Assembly (NCBI GenBank): GCA_013140715.1
Contig: JABFSG010000031.1
Location: forward strand, 1 to 40,539
DNA length: 40,539 nucleotides
From: Nitrospiraceae bacterium
GTDB taxonomy: Bacteria > Nitrospirota > Nitrospiria > Nitrospirales > Nitrospiraceae
Reading direction: 5' to 3'
Shown: one piece after another, positions 32,323-40,539 of the stretch
How the letters are laid out: every line of letters starts with the position of its first letter
Numbering within the stretch: position 1 is the stretch's first letter
Program-made: the position numbers and the translations under genes
The notes under the pieces: generated by a model
Seen by the model: the letters and a program-made list of their open reading frames with translations, nothing else
What the model was told of the DNA's origin: nothing
The model's database searches: none

Positions 32323-32748
32323 TCAACCCAGAACGACGGACTTGCCTTTCAGATCCTGCGTCGTGCCGCTGACACGGAGTTTGTCGATGTGCCATTCTGT
32401 GGGAGAAACATGAATGACATGGCCCTTGATCGTATGAAACTCCCCCTTCGTAAAAGCCACAGAGTCAGGCCCCTTCACGTCCATCTGTAGGATCACGGCT
32501 CCCGATGCCAAATGGGTAAGCCGCAGACTCTTCGATGTCCTGTCCACTTCATATGCACGTCGTTCGTTGACCATCAGAGTGCTATCGATGAGTTTCGCTG
32601 TCACTTTCCCATCTGCGTCGAACAACGCGAAATTCACGAGTAAGTCACCAGTCGTCGGTTTCAGCGCCAGTTGAATCTGTGGAACGCCCTCGATTTCAAC
32701 CATGCCGTCGGTATTGCGGTACAGGTTCGACCCTACTTCCACGTCCAT
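32323..32748 (-). CDS. Protein of unknown function
   Basis: The protein has 141 residues and is beta-rich, with no signal peptide and no membrane segment. The sequence reads in strands (MVEIEGVPQIQLALKPTTGD, LLVNFALFDADGKVTAKLID, SGAVILQMDVKGPDSVAFTK), like a small beta-sandwich. GAGG is six bases before ATG 32748. It lies 16 bp from the clpB stop on the opposite strand, so it converges with clpB. No family assigned. Confidence 0.65.
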   Translation of the reverse strand: MDVEVGSNLYRNTDGMVEIEGVPQIQLALKPTTGDLLVNFALFDADGKVTAKLIDSTLMVNERRAYEVDRTSKSLRLTHLASGAVILQMDVKGPDSVAFTKGEFHTIKGHVIHVSPTEWHIDKLRVSGTTQDLKGKSVVLG

Positions 32749-32785
32749 GTATAACCTCTTAGCGCGACGATGAATGACCTATTTC

Positions 32786-32989
32786 TTATGACTTCTTGAT
32801 ACGATCGAGAATCAATGCAACGCAGCCGCCGAGCAGCCCTCCTCCGACGATGGTCGTGAGCAGCTCAACCAATTTGAGTCCCCACACGGACCCCTGTGTC
32901 TGCATCGCTTCACGAATGCCCCCCTGCAGCATGATCACGGCCAACGCCATGGTGGAACCGACAATAAACCACCAGAGGAAAACTTTCAT
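32786..32989 (-). CDS. Small two-helix membrane protein
   Basis: The product has 67 residues from ATG 32989 (MKVFLWWFIVG); a GTG at 33001 is the alternative. Two hydrophobic helices (VFLWWFIVGSTMALAVIMLQ and LLTTIVGGGLLGGCVALILD) are joined by a short loop, ending in a basic RIKKS tail. It is not recognised. It sits between comM and the 32748 gene on the same strand. Confidence 0.55.
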   Translation of the reverse strand: MKVFLWWFIVGSTMALAVIMLQGGIREAMQTQGSVWGLKLVELLTTIVGGGLLGGCVALILDRIKKS

Positions 32990-33010
32990 AGCTGGCCACA
33001 CAAGATACTC

Positions 33011-34540
33011 TCAAAACTCCATTCGCCGGTCGAGGCTGCGGTATTGAATCGCTTCCGCCACGTGCAGCGGCTCAATCTTATCAGAGCCGGCAAGATCGGC
33101 AATGGTTCTCGCCACACGTACAATACGCCCATGGGCCCGCGCAGACAATCCAAATTTGGTCAGCGCCTGCCCTAGGAGTTCCTGAGCCGGCATCTCCAGA
33201 CCACAGTACCGCTTCAGAAGCCGCGGCTTCAACTGGGCGTTGGTATGAATTCCATCTTGACGGTACCGGTAAAGTTGCCGCTCCCGCGCCCCCTGAACGC
33301 GTACTCGAATCGTAGCAGAACATTCCGGCATTGGGCCACGATCATGCAGCTCCCGGACAGAGACAGGTGGAACGTCGATATGAATGTCGAGCCTGTCTTG
33401 AAGCGGACCCGAGAGTCTGGCTCGATAGCGGCGAATTTGCTGCGGGGTACAGACGCACTCACGCGTACGGTCCCCATAATATCCGCAGGGACAGGGATTC
33501 ATCGCGGCAATCAACATGAATCGCGCAGGGTAGCGAAGCGAGCCGCTGACCCTGGTCAAGGTCACATACCCATCCTCCAATGGTTGCCGTAATCCATCCA
33601 GAACGGGCCGGCGAAACTCCGGAGACTCGTCCAGGAACAACACGCCATTGTGCGCCAGGGAGACTTCTCCAGGTCGTGGAACTGTTCCACCTCCGATGAG
33701 TCCAGCATCGGAGATACTATGATGGGGAGCGCGAAATGGACGGACCGTCAGCAACGGATGGTGGGCCGGCAGTTGCCCGGCTATGCTATGGACACGGGTC
33801 GTCTCAATCGCCTCTTCCGGCTCCATAAGGGGCAAAATCGTCGTAAGCCGTTTGGCCAACATGGTCTTGCCAGATCCGGGGGGCCCCACCATCAACAGAT
33901 TGTGCCCCCCGGCTGCGGCAACCTCTAATGCCCGCTTCGCATGGTCTTGCCCCTTCACATCGCCATAGTCGTCATCTTCTGCCGGACGTGTGGCGAAGAA
34001 CCGGTCCCGATCAGCCTGGGTCGGGGTCAGCGAAACCTTGCCGGTCAGAAATGCCACTGCTTCGGGAAGCGTGTGGAGCGGGTAGGCAACCACACCCTCC
34101 ACCATAGAGGCTTCTTGGCTGTTCTCAGCGGGCAAGAGCAGGCTGTAGTCCGTCCGGCAAGCGATCCCGATGGAGAGGGCACCGGCAATCGGCTTAATAT
34201 TCCCATCCAGCGAAAGTTCACCGGCACAAACGCGGCCCTGTACATTCTGGGGTGGAATGACTTCTTCTGCGACGAGGATCCCTATGGCAATGGCCAAGTC
34301 GAGCCCGGACCCTTCTTTCTTGATGCCTGCGGGAGCGAGATTCACGGTGATTTTCTTTGCAGGAAAATGAAAACCCGTATTCTTCAACGCGGAACGGACA
34401 CGGTCGCGGCTCTCCCTCACTGTAGCATCCGGAAGACCGACGACTGAGAATTGTGGAAGCCCTCCGGCAATGTCGACTTCCACATCGATCAGATGCGCAT
34501 CGATACCGACGAGGGCTGCGCTCAAAACCTTGGCGAGCAT
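33011..34540 (-). CDS. comM: YifB/ComM family Mg-chelatase-like AAA ATPase
   Basis: The protein has 509 residues from ATG 34540 (MLAKVLSAALVGIDAHLIDV) with GGAAG upstream; a longer frame exists but would add 22 unlikely residues. The N-terminal domain is ChlI/Lon-like (GLPQFSVVGLPDATVRESRD). A central AAA+ has Walker A MVGPPGSGKTML and Walker B GVLFLDESPEF, and a Cys-rich segment (CPCGYYGDRTRECVC) and a C-terminal Mg-chelatase domain follow. ComM is a helicase that promotes branch migration in natural transformation. Length is typical. Upstream is a 129-bp gap. Confidence 0.95.
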   Translation of the reverse strand: MLAKVLSAALVGIDAHLIDVEVDIAGGLPQFSVVGLPDATVRESRDRVRSALKNTGFHFPAKKITVNLAPAGIKKEGSGLDLAIAIGILVAEEVIPPQNVQGRVCAGELSLDGNIKPIAGALSIGIACRTDYSLLLPAENSQEASMVEGVVAYPLHTLPEAVAFLTGKVSLTPTQADRDRFFATRPAEDDDYGDVKGQDHAKRALEVAAAGGHNLLMVGPPGSGKTMLAKRLTTILPLMEPEEAIETTRVHSIAGQLPAHHPLLTVRPFRAPHHSISDAGLIGGGTVPRPGEVSLAHNGVLFLDESPEFRRPVLDGLRQPLEDGYVTLTRVSGSLRYPARFMLIAAMNPCPCGYYGDRTRECVCTPQQIRRYRARLSGPLQDRLDIHIDVPPVSVRELHDRGPMPECSATIRVRVQGARERQLYRYRQDGIHTNAQLKPRLLKRYCGLEMPAQELLGQALTKFGLSARAHGRIVRVARTIADLAGSDKIEPLHVAEAIQYRSLDRRMEF

Positions 34541-34669
34541 GGATACTTCCGGTTCAAGATGCGAGGCTGGTGAATTATAGGAACCCTGTTGAATTGTTGC
34601 AATCAAAACAACAGGAGGCGGCGGGAATATGGTTCCATTTCGGAACTATCCGGGTATTTAGGCTGGGGG

Positions 34670-34912
34670 CTAACGTTTCTTGATGTCCAGAATGTCCTGC
34701 TGGAACCGGTCGCGCGCCGCCAAGATGACTTTTCGTCGTTTCCATCGCCCCCAGGTCCACCATCGAAGGCGCTCTTGAAACGTAAGAACCGGCGCTGGCG
34801 CGCTTCCACCTGGCGCATGCTGAAAATCGTAGCCCTGATGCGATGCACGATTTTCGAAAAACCGGCGGTAGAGGTGATCGTACAACCCTTTGTTTGAATC
34901 GCCTGCGCCCAC
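34670..34912 (-). CDS. Small protein downstream of the DUF255 gene
   Basis: The protein has 80 residues from GTG 34912, with AAGGAGGG six bases upstream, in the 10-bp gap after the DUF255 stop. It is basic and aromatic (LYDHLYRRFFENRASHQGYD, LTFQERLRWWTWGRWKRRKV, RDRFQQDILDIKKR). No membrane segment or cysteine motif is seen. The strong ribosome site and spacing support it as the second gene of the DUF255 operon. Function unknown. Confidence 0.65.
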   Translation of the reverse strand: MGAGDSNKGLYDHLYRRFFENRASHQGYDFQHAPGGSAPAPVLTFQERLRWWTWGRWKRRKVILAARDRFQQDILDIKKR

Positions 34913-34922
34913 GACACCCTCC

Positions 34923-36974
<2,052 letters not shown>

Positions 36975-37078
36975 CGTTTCTCCATTGCATAGCCGGCATA
37001 GTACCGTGACAGACGCCGCTCTGCAATGAACCGGTCGGACTGTGCTATAGTTCGGCGCGAATTCAATAGGCTTACCGC

Positions 37079-38635
37079 ATGAACCGCCCAATAAACCGCT
37101 CCTCTCACTCTCTTAGGCTGCCCGCTTTTCTGGGAAGCATTCTTCTCCTGCTTTCCATAGAAAGCCACAGCTTTGCGCAATCGGCTGACGATCATCGCGT
37201 CTGGCTTCAAGCGCTCGACAATCTGTCCGGCGAACGGATGCTGGCCGATGTGACGACACTCAGCGGTCCTTCATTCAACGGCCGCCAAACAGGAACAGCA
37301 GACGATGCAAGTTCGGCGCAATGGGTCAAGGATCGATTTCGGACTTCGGGCCTCTTATTGGCTAATACTCGCAATGATCCGACCAATCCATTAGGGCAGG
37401 CTCCTAGAGGTGCGGCGGGATTGATGAGCAAATCGGTCACGGCGCCGAAGATTGCACCGGATCCGATACTCCGCATTGCAACAACCGGCGACTCGCTTAC
37501 CAAGCGGCTTGGGGCAGACTATCTCCCTATTCTCGACTCACCCTCCGCTGCGGTTCACGGGCCGATTGTCTTTGCCGGCTATGGAATCGTAGACGCAGCG
37601 CAAAACATCGACGACTATGCCGGAATCGATAGCACCAATGCGATTGTGCTGTTTCTCCGCGGCAAACCGACGCACTACAAAGGAACCGTCAGCCATGCAG
37701 ACAAGGTGCGCCTCGCGCGCCGGAAAGGCGCACTCGGCTATCTGACCGCCACGGGACCGGCGCTCAATTCCTATGAGGCGCGACGAGGCGTCACAGGAGA
37801 ACCGGCTGCCTTTTATGGACTCTCCCCCTTATCAGACACAATCCCCGGCGCCTGGATCAGCACCGCTCTGGCTGAGCAGATCCTTGCCCCTTCCGACGAG
37901 ACACAACCAAGCCGGTTACGTAGCCTGCAGGAGGATTTGAATCGCGCTCCAGCCGAACAGTCGCTCAGCACCGGTTCCTATGGCTCTCTCGATTGGCAAG
38001 CCAACTCGGAGGAAGGTCTCCTCGTAAATGTGCTGGCTATCTTACCGGGGCAGGATTTGCAGAAAACTGATGACATTCTCGTCATCGGGGCGCATCGTGA
38101 CCACTTCGGGCGACAGGCAGGCTTGCTGTTCCCTGGCGCCGACGACAATGCATCCGGCACAGCGGTGCTGTTGGAAGTCGCCCGCGCCATGGCCCAGGCA
38201 GGCGCGAAGGGCAGAGGACCGATCCTGTTCGTTTCCTTCAGCGGAGAAGAGCAGGGACTCGTCGGATCCCGGCTCTATGTCGAACGGCCGCTTGTGCCGA
38301 TCGGCTCGACCAAGGCCATGATCAACATCGACCATGCAGGGATCGGAAATGGACGACTCACGATCGGAATGACGGGGGTTGAAAAGAACGTGGCGCTCGA
38401 AGCGGGACAGACAGTCGGCCTGACGGAGAAACTCGATCTGTTTGGCTTCTTTCCCGGCGGCGATCACGTGCCCTTCAAAGAAGCAGGAGTGCCGACAGTC
38501 ACAATCGTCAGCGGCGGCGTCCACCCACACTTCCATCAGCCGACCGACCGAGCAGACACGGTGAACCAGGAAATCCTAGTGACTACCGCCCGTTATGTGC
38601 TCGCGCTGGTCTGGACTTTAGTAGGGCATCGGTGA
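37079..38635 (+). CDS. Secreted M28-family metallopeptidase
   Basis: The protein has 518 residues with a signal peptide ([18 protein letters not shown], cleaved near residue 34). A PA-like domain lies around 150-250 ([20 protein letters not shown]). The M28 zinc ligands follow: IGAHRDHFG (family HxD; here His-Arg-Asp), [33 protein letters not shown] (Glu-Glu), [12 protein letters not shown] and [14 protein letters not shown]. It is an aminopeptidase-like enzyme, likely periplasmic. It is the first gene of a three-gene operon; a weak TATAGT -10 candidate lies at 37046. The next start overlaps its stop (GTGA). Confidence 0.93.
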   Translation: MNRPINRSSHSLRLPAFLGSILLLLSIESHSFAQSADDHRVWLQALDNLSGERMLADVTTLSGPSFNGRQTGTADDASSAQWVKDRFRTSGLLLANTRNDPTNPLGQAPRGAAGLMSKSVTAPKIAPDPILRIATTGDSLTKRLGADYLPILDSPSAAVHGPIVFAGYGIVDAAQNIDDYAGIDSTNAIVLFLRGKPTHYKGTVSHADKVRLARRKGALGYLTATGPALNSYEARRGVTGEPAAFYGLSPLSDTIPGAWISTALAEQILAPSDETQPSRLRSLQEDLNRAPAEQSLSTGSYGSLDWQANSEEGLLVNVLAILPGQDLQKTDDILVIGAHRDHFGRQAGLLFPGADDNASGTAVLLEVARAMAQAGAKGRGPILFVSFSGEEQGLVGSRLYVERPLVPIGSTKAMINIDHAGIGNGRLTIGMTGVEKNVALEAGQTVGLTEKLDLFGFFPGGDHVPFKEAGVPTVTIVSGGVHPHFHQPTDRADTVNQEILVTTARYVLALVWTLVGHR

Positions 38636-39228
38636 ATTCGATCGCCGGGAAAGTGTTGATACTGGCCGCCCTATCGATTGTTCTCGGCAGTTCCCCCTCC
38701 TGTGTGAGTCGCCCAAATCTCGTGATCCATCAATCGGATGCCCTCTCGGTCGTCCTCCGCGAAATGCCGTCCGGGCGCCCCTCTCTCGAACCCCATAACC
38801 ATCCCTACAGAGTACCATCTAACGTGGTATTGGAAGTCCTGGCCTCTCTCGATTATGGTGAAGGCTCGCTTTTGCCCTTTTCACAGGGACAGCCACGCCG
38901 TGTGTTTAGCAGAGGCCAGGCGGAATTACTGGCGCCTGAATTGTCGAAGGCGTTGGGGCAGGCACTGCCGCAGGAAGTGGCGGCTTTCAGCGTGGCCGAT
39001 GAGGATAGGCCCGATCGGCTCACGAAAGGCCTGAGTTTCGTGCTTGGGGACGAATTGCATCTGATCGTTGACGAGCTGCGAAAACCTTCGTATCAGGGGG
39101 AGCAACAGCCGTTTCAACAACCGGTGTCGCGATGGGAATTGATTCCTGGCAGCAAGCAGCGACATTACGCGACCCGTCCCGGAGGCAAGGGAATGACCAC
39201 CAATTGGATCATTACCCCATTACGATAG
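38632..39228 (+). CDS. Exported protein of unknown function
   Basis: The protein has 198 residues from GTG 38632, which overlaps the M28 stop by 4 bp. The N-terminus [20 protein letters not shown] is a signal sequence; a Cys follows at about residue 24 (SSPSC) but the lipobox is poor, so lipidation is doubtful. The rest is soluble, with a beta/alpha mix (NVVLEVLASLDYGEGSLLPF, SFVLGDELHLIVDEL). No motif recognised. Ten base pairs later the porin gene starts, so the three form one operon. Confidence 0.7.
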   Translation: MNSIAGKVLILAALSIVLGSSPSCVSRPNLVIHQSDALSVVLREMPSGRPSLEPHNHPYRVPSNVVLEVLASLDYGEGSLLPFSQGQPRRVFSRGQAELLAPELSKALGQALPQEVAAFSVADEDRPDRLTKGLSFVLGDELHLIVDELRKPSYQGEQQPFQQPVSRWELIPGSKQRHYATRPGGKGMTTNWIITPLR

Positions 39229-39238
39229 GACAATAGGC

Positions 39239-40539
39239 GTGAGAAGACAGTGGCCACGGTTTCACAGAAACACCGAACCAGGAACTCCCAAAGCGCGTGA
39301 CTGGCGCGCGATTGCGGTAGTGGCTCTTGTCGTGTGCCTCATCGCTCCTGGCGCGCTGTTCGCTCAACCGGCAAACCAGCCTGTCGGGATCCACAAGGAA
39401 GACACGTTCGAACAACTGAAGGAGCAACTCCGGCAGATTGAGCAACAGCACCAGAAGGAACTGGCCGATCTGAAAGAACGCCTCGGATTAGTGGAAAAGC
39501 GGCAAAGCGGCTTGTCGGATGAGCTCGCCCAGCACATCAAGGTCGGCGCCTACAGCGCTGTCGTGTTCGAAAATTTCAAAGACAGGAAAACGAGTTATGA
39601 CGGCAGGTTCGAGCTATTGATCTCCGGCAACATCCACGACCGGATACGAATCTATAACGAAATCGATCTGGGTATCCCAGGAAGATCGGCAAGCGCAGAG
39701 CAGGCATACGTCGACCTTCTGCTGACTCAGATGTTCAACGTCCGTGCCGGTGTGCTGCTGACTCCTTTCGGGAAGTTCAACCTGGATCACTTCGACCCTC
39801 GTAGAGACCTCTCGCGTCCCCCCTCTGTTGCGCGCCTTGTGACCCCCACCACCTGGTCTGATTTGGGAGTCGGCGCCTTCGGTTTCTTGCCGGTCTCGGA
39901 CAACATCAAAGCCACCTACGACATTCAAGTGATCAACGGACTGACGGATAATTTCATGACTACCCACGGAGCAGCCCCAGGCGCAGGCCTGCGCGACGCG
40001 CGAACAGATTTAAAACCGGACAACAACGGCGATAAGGCGGTGGTCGGTCGTGGAACTTTCAAGTTCTACGACCAATACGAAATCGGATTCTCCGGATACC
40101 GCGGAGAGTATAAGTCCGGCTCCCGCGACCTGATCAACGGCATGGCCTTCGATGCGGAATTCCGGCCTCGCAATGTGAGCATCTTGGAAAATTTTGTGCT
40201 GAGGAGCGAGTTCGCCCGTTTTGAGGTCCACGGCTCGACGGCGCCATCGAGCCTCTGGGGCCACTACACTCAGCTGACCTATCGTTTCTGGCCCACTTTC
40301 TTGAACTCGACTGTGCTCGGACGCCACTTCAACAACCCCATGTTCACACTCGTCGGCCTCTACGGCTATTCGAAGATCAATACCACCGCGAGCGCCACGG
40401 GTAGCCTGATCAGCGAACAGTATATTATCGGATTGAACTATCGCCCGGTCGAAGACTACGTGGTCAAGGTGGAGTACCAATTCAACCAGGGCCAACTCAG
40501 ACCGGGGACTGCCGACGGATTTCTCACCTCCGTCGCGTG
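39239..40539 (+). CDS. Outer-membrane porin-like protein, 3' end outside the window
   Basis: The frame from GTG 39239 is open to the window end, giving at least 433 codons. A signal peptide (VVALVVCLIAPGALFAQ, about residues 28-44) is followed by a short coiled coil (EQLKEQLRQIEQQHQKELAD). Then come repeated beta-strands with aromatic girdles (FELLISGNIHDRIRIYNEID, AGVLLTPFGKFNLDHFDPRR, YEIGFSGYRGEYKSG, YIIGLNYRPVEDYVVKVEYQ). The layout is that of a phosphate-selective or OprO-type porin. AGGA lies nine bases before the GTG. It is the third gene of the M28 operon. Confidence 0.82.
   Translation, partial: MRRQWPRFHRNTEPGTPKARDWRAIAVVALVVCLIAPGALFAQPANQPVGIHKEDTFEQLKEQLRQIEQQHQKELADLKERLGLVEKRQSGLSDELAQHIKVGAYSAVVFENFKDRKTSYDGRFELLISGNIHDRIRIYNEIDLGIPGRSASAEQAYVDLLLTQMFNVRAGVLLTPFGKFNLDHFDPRRDLSRPPSVARLVTPTTWSDLGVGAFGFLPVSDNIKATYDIQVINGLTDNFMTTHGAAPGAGLRDARTDLKPDNNGDKAVVGRGTFKFYDQYEIGFSGYRGEYKSGSRDLINGMAFDAEFRPRNVSILENFVLRSEFARFEVHGSTAPSSLWGHYTQLTYRFWPTFLNSTVLGRHFNNPMFTLVGLYGYSKINTTASATGSLISEQYIIGLNYRPVEDYVVKVEYQFNQGQLRPGTADGFLTSVA

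Overview
The window looks like a piece of a Gram-negative bacterial chromosome of moderately high GC. Signs of a diderm are Lgt, several lipoproteins, a BamE-like protein and a beta-barrel porin. The gene mix (AddAB-type recombination nuclease, a GlrK/QseG/GlrR-like trio, ClpB, ComM, a DUF255 thioredoxin protein) and the short intergenic palindromes would suit the genus Nitrospira (Nitrospirota). That assignment is inference; no rRNA is present.

Left arm (1-6800): the start of an RRM RNA-binding protein with a long leader, an exported unknown protein, a stand-alone Lrp/AsnC ligand-binding domain, a Gfo/Idh/MocA oxidoreductase, a dienelactone-hydrolase-like protein that lacks the catalytic cysteine, a DUF423 membrane protein, a PilZ-like protein and a coiled-coil protein. 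Two copies of a MITE-like element with near-identical terminal inverted repeats lie at 543-796 and 2833-3024. The first carries a nested inverted repeat.

Integrative element (about 6902-14790): about 7.9 kb bounded by a 24-bp direct repeat with one mismatch. The right copy is the T-arm and acceptor end of a tRNA, next to an intact tRNA-Leu(UAA). A tyrosine recombinase gene sits just inside the right end and is transcribed inward. Cargo is almost all unrecognised: a CCCH zinc-finger protein, a duplicated 42-bp element, two terminators, then six genes joined mostly by 4-bp ATGA overlaps (ribbon-helix-helix-like, C2H2-like, unknowns), a ParB-like protein without ParA, an unknown protein, a BamE-like lipoprotein and two tiny ORFs. 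GTGTAGC motifs cluster near both ends and may be recombinase arm sites. This is the most novel part of the window.

Middle (14800-29600): tRNA-Leu, a YtxH-like protein, a 51-residue ORF translationally coupled to lgt, a zincin-like metallopeptidase, addA and addB homologues overlapping by 8 bp, a zinc-ribbon mini-protein with a CxxC thioredoxin-fold protein, and an operon of histidine kinase, lipoprotein and sigma-54 activator in the order known for glrK-qseG-glrR. A polytopic membrane protein follows.

Right arm (29600-40539): clpB behind an inverted repeat with CIRCE-like geometry, two small unknown genes, comM, a DUF255 protein with a small downstream partner, and a plus-strand operon of M28 peptidase, a small exported protein and a porin cut by the window end.
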